Of a stretch of 64,000 nucleotides of DNA, positions 12,801 through 26,247 are shown piece after piece. Position numbers and translations under genes: made by a program. Under the pieces are notes generated by a model. The model did no database searches and was not told the DNA's origin. It saw only the letters and a program-made list of their open reading frames with translations. Source of the stretch: Carnegiea gigantea (lineage: Eukaryota > Streptophyta > Magnoliopsida > Caryophyllales > Cactaceae); contig JAKOGI010000005.1 in assembly GCA_029747015.1 (NCBI GenBank), positions 1,593,191 to 1,657,190 of the forward strand, in the 5' to 3' direction. The stretch's first letter is position 1, and each line of letters starts with the position of its first letter.

Positions 12801-15800
12801 GTCCTCCTGCCCCACCTAGACCGCCTGGTGGGGGGCCTCCACCGCCACCGCCGCTTGGTTCAAAGGCTCCAAATGCACCATCTGCCCCACCTGCAATGGG
12901 AAGGGGCCGTGGGTTGACACGATCAACTGCCATACCTAAAAGATCAACACTAAAACCTCTGCATTGGAGCAAAGTAACAAGAGTCTTACAAGGGAGCCTA
13001 TGGGAAGAATTGCAAAGACAGGCAGGGATGCAAATGTAGTGTATCTTTTTTCTTTTCTTTTGATGAACAGTTGTGGATTGAAGCTTTTCATGACAGCAGT
13101 TTTCTCTATCCTTTTTTTTTCGGTTTAAAGAAAAAAGTGGAATCACTGATATTATGCTTTTAAATCTAGGGCGGCAGATTTTGATGTGAAAGAGATTGAG
13201 ACTCTTTTTTCTAACCAACCTAGGTCGACTGGTGCTGGGAAATCTGGTGACAAGAAAAAGGCTGCGGGTTCCAAGTCAGATGTTGTTCACCTGGTAATTG
13301 ACATATGAGGATTGTCATCTCTTTCTGTCTCTTTAGTTGATTGTATTTGTATAACAGCAATTATTTCTTGTGCTATGTCCTCATGAATGACTGGCCATTG
13401 ATAAAATGACATCTTAGGTTCTGAAAATGTCTGCAATCATCATTCAGCCATGTTCCATTCTGTATTCCTGTAAGTGTAGTATCGGAGTCTGAAAGAAAAT
13501 ATCATGTCCATAGCATGGCTTATGATAATGAAATTTATCATGATGAAATCACAAGTTCCATATGAATCTAATATAATGCAATCATTTCATTTCTTTCGTC
13601 AAATTTTAGGGATATATGAAAATAAGTGTTAAATTCTAATATTTAGTGATATATGTGGCCCAACATGGCTGGACACTAATTTTGTGATAGTATACAAGAA
13701 TGATCAACCGGACATTTCCTACATTATAAATGTGATGGGGGAGCAATAATTAATTCTATTGGCTGTATATATTTTAATCTATCTGGATTCTAGACCCTGC
13801 AAGAGGTGGACCACGTAGGGCTATTGTGTTTGTTTCAAAATAAAAGAAAATGTCAACTTGTAAGGTGCCAAATTTTTTTCTAAAATAATCTTAACCACTT
13901 TGTGGATTTGGTTGATGAGCTTCTAAAACAGTATTTAGCTACCTATATGAGAAGATAATTGTTTATTAATAACATAGAAGAGAAAGTCAAAAAGAAAAAC
14001 TCTCAAAAAGAGGGCTTTTTTTGGTTTTGGGGGGGGGGGGGGGGAGCAAAGAGAGTACATGAAATGGAAACTGGAGTTGGATAATAGCATTTTCTGAAGA
14101 AATACAGAAAAAAGAAACATCCTGAAAAATATTGGAGAAAGAAGAAATGCTTACAGAAGTAAGCAAAATAGTATTGCACTGATAGTTCTTGCCTGTAAAT
14201 GTAAGGCTAGTGAATCCCAAAAACCCAAATCATGGATTGCCTATGTAGTGTATTGTCGTATGAGAATGCAGCATGGAATTGCAGTTCACTATTAATCGCA
14301 CCAACTTAGTGAAATTTAGGCATTTTGGTCAGGATCAGGATATGCAGATTGCTCAAATTAGGAACTTGGTTTGTCTGATTCAAGTGTTCCTATAACTATG
14401 CCAGTGACATTATGATTACCTTAATGTCAATTGCACTGATGATAGCATGTTTATCTTAAGTGAGCAATAACTTGACCTTTAGTCATATGCGTTTAAGGCT
14501 GTCCGTTTTATCATTTTAAGGTTAGGTAATAGTTTTCTTCTGGTAGTTGGTGATTGGTTTTGATGGTATTGCAGATTGACCTCAGGAGGGCCAATAACAC
14601 TGAAATAATGCTTACAAAGGTCAAGATGCCACTCCCTGATATGATGGTATGCTTGCTATAAGCCCCCAGTTTACTTTTCTAGAAAAATTCCTCGTCATTT
14701 TAAATTTTATTTTCTATTTCGTTGTGCTTGAAGAAAGCTATGATATTTTTGCTTTTTATTGGGGGGGATTTATGTGTTACTTGCTGTTGACTGACTTTTT
14801 TGGAAGAGGTTGAATTGCCAAATTTTAGTCACTGTATGGAGTAGTGAAAATTCCCATTGAAACAGATGTAAAACTCATTGTGATGAGAAGGACCCTTATC
14901 TAGCTAACTTAACTGAATGACCCAAAACCTGTTCTGATCATGTCTGAATAAGGAAGCTTGATTTTGAACATGAACCTGACTTGACTTGAAGCAAACTAAA
15001 CTGATCTGGAATTTGCTTGACCAAACTGATTGTGTTTTTGTTGACAAGCTTGTTGGAAAACTAACACCACAGCTGAGAATCTCTTGAACCACCTTTTTGC
15101 AGGCTGCAGCATTAGCGCTAGATGAGTCAGTTTTGGATGCTGACCAGGTGGAAAACCTAATAAAGTTTTGTCCGACTAAGGAGGAGATGGAGCTACTCAA
15201 GGTTAAATGATTTAGAAGCTTCTCTGCACCTTGAACTTTATAGGGAAAACGGGAGGGAGCTAAATATCTTTATTGATTTCTATTGGTCTTAATTTGTAGC
15301 CACTGTTTCCACTAAAAAGTAGTATTGACTTGCTTTTTGTATTTCTCCTAGAACTACACCGGTGATAAGGAGAAGCTGGGAAAGTGTGAGCAGGTTCGCA
15401 TTTCTGTCTAACAATTCAGAGTCCCATACATCCTCAATTTCTTTGCTGAGAAAATTTCTTTGCATTCTATGCTCCCTCTCCCACCCCAAAAGGCACAAAG
15501 GTGATGTAGCTGGTATTGTAACCTGAGTCTCTTGTATTGGTCCTTAGAGACTTTGATAGCTAAACGTACTGAAACATGCATGCAGAGTGTTCTTGTTGCC
15601 TGCTAACTAAATGGCATGCCAAAGTGATTTGCAGAATTAGCTTTGACATAAAGGATAATACATACACGAATTGAAAACCCCTTGCATCTATAGGAATGGT
15701 TTAACACTCTGTTTGGGTATCATTGAAGAACAGGGAGGAGAGATGGATGGAAAGGGAATGAGAAGGACAGAAGGGAAGGGAGATGATTTGCTTAATTTCT

Positions 15801-18800
15801 TCGGAATTGTTAACCAGGGAAAAAGAGGGAATCGGCTGGTTCTCTTTCCCTTCCCTCTATATCCTAGACAAGGTTAAAGTGAGATAAATAGCCTCTCTTG
15901 TTTTTTCCTTTTGTCATCTTAATTGACAAACTGCCCTTGTCCAAGAGCCCACCGTGAGGTATTTTAATGTGAGCTGGTCGATTAATGATTCCAAGAATAA
16001 GGTAAACATTTTGCTCATACACCTCAATGACGCTCATGTTGATGACTGGGAGAGAAACCAGAGGGAATGACCATTGAATGATGGATTTAAACATTTTTCT
16101 GGGCTAATTCTTCTACAAATTATATCATTAAATTTTGAGCATGAACCCTCAACCAAAGCATCAAATTAAATGTTTTAAAAATGTTTAGCTGAAACATATT
16201 AAGATATTATGAAATGTAACTTTAGCTATTTGAAATTGCTTCTTCACAAATTGGATGGCCACCATTCATATTCTTCTGTGGGTTGCCTTTCCCAATGAGC
16301 ATGATGGTTATCCTGCACTTAGTGTTGCTGGTTGCATTAGGCAAGTGTTGAGACTTCCATTCTTCTTTTTCTTCTTTTCTTCTACTTTGGCCAATCTCAA
16401 ACCTTTTCACTGAAAATTATATCATCAAGCTTTGCAGCATATAGCATCAGTCAAATTATGCAACTCTTTAATGATCCAGATTCAGGCACCATCTTTTGCT
16501 CTGTACACTGGATGGATCATGACCCAAGTGTATAAAATCAATACAATCTGCCTAAATCTCACTAGATACATCCCTGTAAATGCTATTGCTAATTTGCAAC
16601 AATAAGTATGCATATTGTCCTGCTTCTAAGAAGCATTGCTTCCTGCTTCTTACCCAATTCTTCTGCTACTTGGTCTGCTATACGTGGTTTTTTGCTGTTG
16701 AATTCTGAATCCCCTTCAGCTCCACATTTGTTGTTATGTCTTGGTTGGGTATGCTGCATTTTCCTTTGCTTAATGTGCTGCATTTTCCTCCTCACTATCA
16801 ATTGAGATGGCGTACTTCTTTTCAATTATACTCTTTTCCCTGTCTCTTTGCATTTTGCTTCTGCAGCTTTTGCTATCTGCCTCAATGTGCTGTGTGTAGA
16901 ACAGCACCCAGGCATCCTGCTATATCTGCCAGGGGAGGGGGGTGTATGTGGATTTTCTTCATTTCATGTCTTTGTCCAACTAGCAAGCCTGGATTTAGTG
17001 GGTCAGACTTTAGATACTTTGTAGTTGCATCTCCTTGCCTTTAGAAAACGACAACATTTCTTCTGGGTCCATAGTGACCACACAACAGCAGAAACTAGTT
17101 CAAAGCAGCATTTTTGGCCAAAGCAGAAAGCTAAGAAGTATGGAGACTCACCACAACCTCACATATCCGTGTCTGGCACATGTGTGACACTCATTGAACA
17201 CTCGCAAATACATGTCAATACACATATAGCACAAAGAAATTCGATTTTGTTATTGGCAGTTGTAGGAGATGCACACTCTGAGCAACTTATTACTGTTTTC
17301 ATTCAAATACGGCCCTCAACAGGTCAATAATATGGGATAAGGCCCTATTTGGCAAAATTAGTTGTTTGGATTGCGGATAGCTTAGAAAGCAGTTGGTTAG
17401 TTAAGTAGCGAATAGCTCTTCTACCTTAGCTGTTAGTGCATAACTATTTAATTAGCTTATTGATGAAATTATTTGGTTAATTTAATTTAGCAGTGGAATT
17501 AGCCGATAAGTATCAAATGACGAAAATGAGCATGGGATTGTTTGTTGTCATAGTCGTTGCTTTATAAATATTGAATGCTTCTTTTTTTGAATGTGTTTCG
17601 AAAGACTTTAATTCAAGGAAATGTTTTCTGAAAAGCCTTTTGTCGGTCTCTTAGAATCCGTCTCTCTACTAACATAAGTGCTTATAGTAGCAAGACTGCC
17701 TACATTTGAATCCCTCCAGATCCTGTGAATGCGAGACCCACACTGGGAGGAGTTGTTACGTAGATGTTGCTATACAAGATGGTACTTATTTCTGGTGAAG
17801 TTTATTGCAATGCTAATTATTGTCAAAACAAGTAAACGTCACATTGATTAATAAGATGAATCAAGAAGAGATGAGAAGTGTATTAAAATAAATAAATTGT
17901 AAAGGCTAAAGGCTTTTGAGAATTGAGAGGGAGATAAATATAGTTGGTTGTGGCAAAAGTAATAATAGGTTATTTATTTATGGTTAAGGTGTGAGGCGCA
18001 TTTTTTGGGAAGCAAGAATGACAATGCTAAGCAAGGCCATGAAACACTATTAGGAACACTTAACAAACACTAATACAAACATTGTATATTAATACTAAAC
18101 ACTGATTTTCCAAACAATAAAATTTAAAACAAGTCAAAGCACTCAATGCTCTGTAAGATGTAATGCTAAACATGGCCTAAATTATAAAAATACAAGTAAT
18201 TAGAAAAGCATTCATTGCACATTCCATTATTTGTGTTGTACCATACTTTTTCGAAGAATCACATGTTGATGTATGAATGTCATGTTGTATCCATACTTCT
18301 TCGGTGCAAATGGTCTTTTTGGGCCGTAAAATCATTAAATGAACAAGTTGAGTTGCTTTTGGTCAATCAAAGACCTCTTTTACCTTGGTGAGCTTAATGT
18401 TGTTTATGAGCAAAGGAAAATGGGACGTTAACTCTATTCTCCTTGAACCATGGTCCACCTTACCATAATGCACTTTTGAGGATGAGAGAAAGGAAACAGA
18501 AAATTAATGGATCACTCACTCAATCTTTATGGACCAAGGTGCAAAATGTATGTCATAGATCACAGATACGCCCTGCACAAAGCATCATTCTTATCCTTGT
18601 TGGGTTGACAAATATCCCTGCCCCCGGGTGTGGCAGATGGCATTTTTCCTTATGTGGTCTTTTACCTACCGTGTGATTTCTTCAGTCCCTTTGCACCAAT
18701 AAAACTTCAAATGATTGTCAAAATTATGCCCAAGTCTCTTATGTCCTTTTTATTTAAGTTTCATTTTTCTTTTCTTGTCTATGTTTGTTTATTTTAGAAA

Positions 18801-21800
18801 ATTTGATAATTTTGTCATCTTGTGATAATTCGGCTCCAAAGAGGATTTGTAAACCACAGGCCAGTTACTCCTCCATTGCTAGAAACCTTTGGGAGTTAGC
18901 TTTGAGTTTTTGGGCCTTCCTTTGGTGATTCCTAGTTTCAGGAGTTATCCATTACTAGCTTGAGAAGTTTTTATTTTATTTTATTTTATTGAGGAGATAG
19001 GTCAAATATAAAGTTTTCCAAGCCATTCCCGATGCTATCGCTTGGTTGATATCAAGGAGAAATAGGAGAAATTTTGATGGGGTTAAACCCCACTTGAGCA
19101 CTTAAAAGACAAGTGGCTCATAAGTTTACTCTTTTTGAGGTCAAATGACAATGTTTGTGACTATTTTCTTTCTTTCTTTTCCTATCTGTTGAACAAATAA
19201 GTTTATGCTGGAAATTTTCAGTAAGTTGTTCCTGTATATATGTTATATGTACTATGTTTCTGTAACATTTTGTGCAAAATTTCAGGGAAAAATGTTACTC
19301 AAGGCTGCATTGTATAGATTGTCTAAGCTACTTTCCCAACATTCTTGTAACTAAGGGAGTATTAGTCTCTTTGCTTGGTTATAGCCATCTTCTTATAGCT
19401 ATCTTCTTGTACATGTTTTCTGTTTATTGTATTATTTCTGATGAAATTTGTGGCCATTGACTTTTACCCAAGTGATTAATATCATTTAATTTATTACTGT
19501 TCAGTATTTTTTGGAGCTCATGAAAGTTCCGCGGGTGGAATCAAAATTACGAGTCTTTCTGTTCAAGATTCAGTTTAACACTCAGGTTCGATTTGTGTTT
19601 GTTGTTTTGCATCGCAAAGGAAATGTACTTGTCTGTGGACACACTTCATCTTGCATGTATCCATCTCGGGCATTGTGCATTCGTTGCTTCTTATTCGAAT
19701 TTCACTTTTCTTCGATGGTCAGGTTACAGATTTCAAGAAGAGTTTGAATACCGTAAATGCTGCATGTGAAGAGGTACATTTCCTTTTATACTTTATGCTA
19801 CTTGTCTATGCCTTGTACATGTTCTGATTTCTGCTTGTATGCTTTGTTTTGTTCAACAGGTCCGAAACTCTGTGAAGTTGAAAGAGATTATGAAACTAAT
19901 TCTTACTCTTGGCAATTTGTTAAATCAAGGAACTGCAAGAGGTATTATCTTCCTTCCAAGGAGGTGTCCATTGTTTGTTATATAAACAAATTAATCCTCT
20001 CTGGTCTTCTATATTGGGTAAGGTAATGTTCTAGGTAATGTCCATGTAGGGTTTAGTGCTGCTTCACTCATTTACAATTTGTCCTGTGTTCCAGATTTAA
20101 GATTGCTGATCTTGTTTTTATATTGTGGGCCTTTTTCCTTTCAATAGTTGCATTTTACATTTCAACTCAGATTACATTTTTGGCCGAAAATTCCAGGGTC
20201 TTTGTCTGAAATTCTGAATTGAAATAGTGTTGGAATTTACCATTATTCTTATCAACCAGTGGACGTTTATGATATGAATATCACCAAGGATTCAAAATGA
20301 GGTTTCGGTCGCGATACGGGAAAATCGTGGTTCGTCCAACTCTAAAACCTTTCCAATGCGGCCGTTTCGTCGCAGTTCGACCATATTTTGAATCCATAAA
20401 TATTACCCCCTCCCCCTGGGGGAATGGCCAGCTTCACTCTATGCACATGTGTGCATGTCTGGAAGTATGGAAGGCTTTTCTACTTGAAAGTACAGGATTG
20501 GCTGCTTGTTTTGCAACCGGCAGTGCGTATTCAGTTACTCATTCGTCAGATTGTATTTTGTAGGATCTGCAGTTGGATTCAAGTTGGATAGTCTGCTAAA
20601 ACTAACAGATACCCGTGCAACTAACAATAGGATGACACTTATGCATTATCTTTGCAAGGTACTCCATATACTTTCAAGGTGTAGGTTCCTTTTCTTAGTC
20701 AGAGAAAGACCTAGGGTTCCAACTTATTTTATCATGAAATCTAGCTCTCAATCCATGCTTGCCATGAAATCTAGCACTAGTTCATTTTCATTCAATGGCT
20801 TGACTGGAGCAACATATACAATTTTGTGGGCAAGCTTTTGCATATTTGGCTCCTTAAATGAGTAAACCTTGGTATAGGCAGAAACTCATGTGCTGAAGTT
20901 GTGGTTTCGTTTGGTTTACCTCATCAGATATTGTATTTGTTACAGTATCTATAAAAGTAGTCATAGTGGTTTGCATATTAAAAAAAAAGATAAAAATTCA
21001 TCATTTCATCCGTACGACAACTGAAGAATTGCATATTTTTCTCTTTTAGAATTGACGACAAAAATATGTTCAGAAATATGTTCTGCACTGGGAGTTGTTG
21101 TAGAATTGACTATAAAAATATGTTCAGAAATTGAGTGATTGGTTGTGATTTTGGACCTTTCAGGTTTTTATAGCTAGGTATTGCCTGGAAATATACATAT
21201 GCTCGTTAATAATTTTCCCAGAATTCTTGTCTTTGATTTATTTTCATCTCAAACTGTAACAGGATAATGGGCTCGGACTTTGCTTCATTTTTATTCATAC
21301 TTGCATGAATTGATATTGCTGGTACTCTGTCCTGTACATGCGTTGGTTCTAATCTCCCATGTATGTGTTATTCTTGAGCACATATTGTTCTAGGTCTTAC
21401 ATTCTAAGTAACTTGGACTCTACATCCTCATCTCAAGTACCATCATTGGAGATTTGATATTTGGAAATGGCTATGGACACCTCACTTTTCGTTTCAGACT
21501 AAAAATGAGCAATTTTTTTAGAAAATTGACAAGCATGTTGGACACCTGACACTCCAACACAGACGTGGCCGAGTTCAAGTAACACTAATTGCATAAACTG
21601 AATTTGGCTTATGGACATTTGCTTCGTCCAACATGCATTGTGATTTCTACACGTAGCTAAAATATTGAGCTTTTTCTTGTCTTCAGCATCTAGCTAAGAC
21701 GTCACCGATACTGCTGGACTTTCATGAAGACTTTAAAAACCTTGAAGCAGCAACAAAGGTTGCGTTATATTTTCTTTATCCCAAGTTTCTTATGAATAAT

Positions 21801-21999
21801 AGTATAGTTTGAGGGAAGTCGTGTCTTGCTGCAGATACAATTAAAGGCTTTGGCAGAAGAAATGCAGGCTATAACCAAGGGGTTGGAAAAGGTTAAGCAG
21901 GAGTTAAATGCATCTGAAAATGACGGTCCTGTTTCTGAGGTTTTCCACAAGGTATGGATTCAGTGGAATAGAAGTGCTGCTGAAATTGATAATTTCATC

Positions 22000-22046
<47 letters not shown>

Positions 22047-23043
22047 ATTAGGAATGGCTATATGACCTCAACCCATATGAAACTTGCTAAACCTGCCCAA
22101 CTTAAGATCTACTGGCTAAGAGATTGATAGGTCTTGAGCTGTGACAGTTTTGATTTGACTTTCTTTGTACTTCTTTGAAGAGACCGCACTTTTAATTCTG
22201 TGCTTTGCTTGAAAATACTGTTTTTTCCTCCGTGTTGTAGACTTTAATGAATTTCATTGGAGTTGCTGAGTCGGAGGTGGCATCTGTGATGAGCCTTTAT
22301 GCTGTAGTGGTACTGCCCTACCTTTAGTTTCACTTTGATCTAGTAGCTCTGCTGTTTTTAGTTCTTGTTCTCCTCTAACTTTGTGTGAGACAGGGTAGGA
22401 ATGCAGATGCACTTGCCTTATATTTTGGTGAAGATCCTGCTCGTTGTCCTTTTGAACAAGGTAATCTTGTTTCTATTTGCAAGAAGTTGCAGCTTATTTA
22501 AGCTACTTTTATTTTATGCACATTTTCTGGGCAGCTGAAAAGGTCACATCTGGCGTTTAGATTATGATGGACTAAGAAAAATGTCTCACTAGATTGTCCT
22601 CCACTTTTCTTACTCTGAGTAGCAGCAGTCAATGCTTTTTTGATTTTATGTGGGCTGGACCTCAGGGTGTTGATCTGATTTGATTTAGTTTGTAAAGCTC
22701 CTTATATCTTTCATTTTTGTTAAATCAAGTAGACGAGCACATCATGTTATAATTTCGGTTTTAAGCTAAATGCTTTTAACTTCCAGGTTATGGAAATAAA
22801 CTTCTAGCTTTGGGTCTCGTTGCTCCCATTGATGATGTGTCTCATTAAGTTGGCTTGCTCACATATTGCACTGAAATGACTGCAGTTATGCAGACTCTCT
22901 TGAATTTCATAGGATTGTTTCGGAAATGCCATGAAGATAATTGCAAGCAAGAGGAAGCTGACAAGAAAAAGGCTGAAAAGGAGGCTGAAATGGAGAAGAC
23001 AAAAGCAGCCAATCAAGAGAAAGAGAAGGACAGTGAAACATAA
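6884..23043 (+). CDS. FH20: Class II formin (FH20-like), PTEN-like + FH1 + FH2
   Basis: Seventeen exons: 6884-6956, 8172-8875, 8956-9177, 9383-13035, 13170-13293, 14575-14646, 15103-15201, 15352-15393, 19505-19585, 19723-19773, 19860-19941, 20564-20658, 21687-21758, 21835-21951, 22241-22309, 22394-22460, 22886-23043. All phases join, giving about 1926 residues, longer than Arabidopsis FH20 (about 1650). The N-terminus (MALFRRFFYRKPPDRLLEIS, then a PTEN-like and a C2-like module to about residue 333) is class II. The phosphatase-loop Cys is near residue 127 in HCERGSWP, but the Arg of HCxxGxxR is replaced, so lipid binding rather than catalysis is expected. An acidic linker with repeated VKDI-type motifs follows, then roughly 700 residues of proline-rich FH1 in exon 4, then FH2 (LKPLHWSKV, MPLPDMM, NLIKFCPTKEEMELLKNY, LGNLLNQGTARG). 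The tail is a charged coil. Expected role: actin nucleation and elongation using profilin-actin. ATG at 6884 was chosen because it gives the conserved N-terminus. Confidence 0.93.
7368..7392. repeat. poly(T)11-poly(G)14 tract
   Basis: T run followed directly by a G run in formin intron 1. Confidence 0.9.
7416..7557. mobile_element. Short palindromic MITE, family P, copy 1
   Basis: About 140 bp with inverted ends of the form TATATCATACnCnnnAGTAT and an AT-rich core that includes ATATGACA. Related copies, in either orientation, lie near 24983, 33909 and 56020. The ends are approximate and no target duplication was established. Confidence 0.55.
7590..7700 (-). mobile_element. tRNA-derived SINE-like fragment
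   Basis: On the minus strand this reads as a pol III promoter: a box-A-like CTAGTGGTTATTGG (about 7677-7690) and a perfect-looking box B GGTTCGATTCC (7614-7624). A 19-bp direct duplication (7648-7666 and 7667-7685) stretches the A-B spacing beyond that of a tRNA. There is no cloverleaf, so it is not a functional tRNA gene. It sits in formin intron 1. Confidence 0.5.
9321..9392 (+). repeat. Tandem duplication of the formin exon 4 splice acceptor
   Basis: A 35-bp block, copies at 9321-9355 and 9358-9392 (37-bp period, one mismatch), carries the pyrimidine tract, the CAG acceptor and the first exon bases. The downstream acceptor (exon starts 9383) keeps the frame as ILFSEIG. The upstream acceptor (exon would start at 9346) reads ILF then a TAA stop. 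Confidence 0.9.
14029..14044. repeat. poly(G)16 tract preceded by T-rich run
   Basis: T7-GG-T4-G16 in formin intron 5; same orientation class as the other T-to-G tracts. Confidence 0.85.
17341..18177. mobile_element. Tourist-like (PIF/Harbinger) non-autonomous element in formin intron 8
   Basis: About 837 bp flanked by a perfect TAA on both sides (17338-17340 and 18178-18180). The left end GGCCCTATTTGGCAAAATTA matches the reverse complement of the right end (GGCCATGTTTAGCATTA) with few mismatches. It has no transposase ORF. The 3-bp TAA/TTA target site and the GGC/GGG terminus fit PIF/Harbinger. It accounts for a fifth of the 4.1-kb intron. Confidence 0.65.
20288..20395. mobile_element. 108-bp CpG-rich inverted-repeat element
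   Basis: Ends GGATTCAAAAT and ATTTTGAATCC are perfect 11-bp inverted repeats. The inside is CpG-rich (TCGCGATACG, GCGGCCGTTTCG), unlike the surrounding intron 11 of the formin. No target duplication was established. Confidence 0.55.
22003..22044. repeat. (GT)n microsatellite
   Basis: About 21 uninterrupted TG units in formin intron 14, some 50 bp after the exon 14 donor. Confidence 0.95.
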
Positions 23044-24982
23044 CTGAAGACATAGTTACCAAGATAATTGGTATGCCTCGACCAAATCTAGAAACAAGGG
23101 ACCTTTCCTTCACGCTGTTTCTGGAGCACATGATTCCAAATGTGGGAATGTTGGGGGTTAAAGGATCCCAGTAACTGTGGTTGGATGTGGCTGCTAATTC
23201 CTCATTGTTGAAGGGTCTAAGCAGTCTCAGTAACTGAAGGGCCAAGCATATTTTTCCTTAGATTTGGACATGAAACCTCCATTGTCAGTGTTGGTGCTAA
23301 ATCCATATCCAAATCCATATGCTCCAATCCCACCCAATCTGCTATGGAGGAGGGTTTGTTGTAGCAGCCTCACTGTTCGTGGATACAATGAAAAATATTT
23401 TCAGTTGAAATGACCAGAGATGCGGCCAAGACCCTTGTGGATATGAAGAGCTTATGGGCAGGATAATGTGCCAACCAGTCGGTTTGATTCAGACATGTTA
23501 CAGTGATGAATTTTTGCCAGCGAATGAGCAGAAATGGTCTGAATTCGTGCTGAGATTAAAGATTCAACAATTAAAATTCAGAAAATTTGCCAGCAAACAG
23601 CAGGCCCAGCCGATTCTAAATGAAGATGATGCTGACACTTTCGCTGCTGGAACATCAACATGTCACACGTGAGCAGATGCTTTTTATAAAACACCGAGTG
23701 TACCATGCAATTCCCTGTACAAAATCTCTAACCTGTAAGTAGATAGGTCAATTTTCCTGTACCATAATTCATATCTTTGGTTCCCTAAAGGTCATTGTTT
23801 CTCTCCCCCTTCTCTTGGGAAAAGTAGGTGGCAGGAGAGGAGGAATCACCATAAGTTTTGTATAGAGTTGTAGGGCCTAGGAAAGAGAGAATTAGGAGGT
23901 GACTGGTTGTTCCTTGGTATTTTTACACCCTTTTGATTCATTGTAATTATATCATACAGAGAAGGAAGAGTTCGGGAGATAGGAAACTTCTCATTTCTCT
24001 CCTCCCATGCAAATATTATGGGAAAAGTACAATGACATCTAATTTTCTCAAAATATTTGCATTCCCAAGTCAAGTATGTGTAAATTTATCCAATACATGC
24101 AATTGTGCACAGTTATATGGATGTCTGAAATGCAAATATTCTGGGAAAAATGCATGTCATCGTAGTTTTTCCGTAGCAGAATTCTACCATAGTTGAAAAG
24201 TTTTTAAATTATAGCAATTGAGTAATGCCAATCGTTGATTTAATGAAATTAAATCTGAGCCGTTAAAAATTTCTACTGTTAACCTGTGCAACCGGTTAAC
24301 TTATTTTCTCTCTCCAAAAGTGTCTACTTGCCCACTTTTTATGCCTAATCTCCTGCGTTGTTGCCAAGTCTTTTCCTGTTGCTCTTCTTCCCTTCCCTTG
24401 CTCTGTATTCCTCTCTGCTGTAATCAAACAACTGAAGGGGAGCGAGCGCTCAGCAAATATGATTTTTTTTGGGCAGTAATGGGGAATTTTATTGCAAGAG
24501 AACTAAGTCACAGCCATGGAAACCAATTGCACCCAAAAAAAAAAAAAAAAAAAAAAAAGAGCCATGGGAACTGAGAGCTTCCAGGTAGGACGGAAATGAT
24601 GCTCTTATGGCAAGGATGAAGAACTTTTGGCTGAGGCTGCTGTCTTCAGGAAGCAAGGATGAGACTCTGAAGTCTTAAATCTGAATATTGAATAAAGAAA
24701 ATTAAAAGCGGAAAAGAATTTCTTTTTAATCGCAAAAGGCAGAGAAAGATAAGGGGAAAAAAAACAGAAAATTGGGAGACAGGTTGTGGGATAACTGCCG
24801 GTGAGGAGTCACACTTCAAGGCGAGGGCTATTGCATATATCTAATCTCCTCTTGTCCAAAGCTAAATGCAATTCATCTTCTTTTCCTTTTGAAATAATGG
24901 AATTTACTTAAATCCAAAAGGAGGATCAAGTACAAAGCTGGTGCAAAACTACTGCCCATAAAAATTACACTTCCATCTGGAT

Positions 24983-25130
24983 GCTATATCGTACTCCTAT
25001 AAGTACATACTTCCACAAATCATACAAGCACTTAGATATTAAAAGCTGTCTATATGACAAATACACGTGGAAAAAATTATATATACATGGCAAATGAGAG
25101 TATACACTCCCAAGTTTATGATATATATTA
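24983..25130. mobile_element. Short palindromic MITE, family P, copy 2
   Basis: About 148 bp. The left end reads CTATATCGTACTCCTATAAG and the right end ACTCCCAAGTTTATGATATA, an imperfect inverted pair. The core CTATATGACAAATACACGTG is shared with the copy at 33909. Confidence 0.6.
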
Positions 25131-25519
25131 CCATCTAGAGGAGGATATATACCGCATCCGACAAATGCTAAAGAAGACAGCTATCTGCTGCTGTCAAATT
25201 TTCCATTCTGAAAGACCACGTGATTTCTTCGTCTCCAAGCTCCATTGTAAATATAGCAGCAATTGTTGGTCTAACGATGTCCTTTTGCAGCCTGCTTTAC
25301 TTCACTGAATGGCCATCATTCTTAGTTCAGATCCTCTGAAATTGGGAGCCCAGGACTTTGTTGCTCTCGAGGTCTTTCACCTGTACATGTTCTATTTCTC
25401 TTCGTCCAAACGAAATAATAGATAGCAGCCTCAAACCACCTACATATCCTTTCCCTAGGTGCACATTTGATGCCACTGTTACACAGCAGAAGGATTCATT
25501 CAGTAACTTTCTTTTTCAC

Positions 25520-25540
25520 TTTTTTTTGGGGGGGGGGGGG
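25520..25540. repeat. poly(T)8-poly(G)13 tract
   Basis: T run followed directly by a G run, then a purine-rich AAGGGGGAGGG. Confidence 0.9.
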
Positions 25541-26247
25541 AAGGGGGAGGGATTATATTAGAAAGCTAAACCCTTGAAAACACTCTCTGTTGGACTTGAC
25601 TTTCAGCATTTTACCACTGTATAACTGTAAACAGTCATTTAAACAGTTGATGACCAGCTAAACAGCTTTTCCTGACTCCAGGGATTCAAAAATCTGTGGC
25701 TCACCCTTCTTTTAGTTCAGATTTCCCAACAACCCTTTGTCCTACAAAATGGAATGAAAAACGATAATTGCACTGGATAAAAGCCTAAAACTTCGCTCCA
25801 ATTGACATTTTATATGCTTTGAAAATCTCTGTGCACTTTGTAGGTGGACATGGACATGTTATACCTTATCTCCTATGTGTAGGAAGATCCATGGCCTTGT
25901 TGCAGTTATTAAATTCCCAGAGCCGACAAAGCGTCGGTCAAAGCTGTTGCCGGTGATGAGTGAAGTCAGCAACCTCATCATTCTGCGTGCTTCCGTTGGG
26001 ACGAATGGAGGCACAAAGATTTACATAGGTTGAACTTGAACCTAGGTCCTTCCTGCTATTCCAGGAAACTTGGCAGCTGGCTGGTAGCCTAGCACCCACA
26101 AGAACATATGTTAAAAAGTATACACCTTTCTATGCATGCTCCGAAAAGAAATACTAATATGACTTGACTCATGAAAACATATAGAAATAATACGGGCAAA
26201 TCATACCATTGGCTTCTGTGGTGGGACTCATACTGGATTGTCGTGAA

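Larger units (their letters stand above)
23044..26247. other. Intergenic region between convergent formin and PPR genes
   Basis: Holds the formin 3' UTR (probably to about 23800), an A-run near 24536-24559, a family-P MITE and a T8G13 tract. The ORFs at 23454-23672, 24320-24574 and 25054-25308 have no recognisable domains and are not annotated. No RNA gene seen. Confidence 0.5.
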
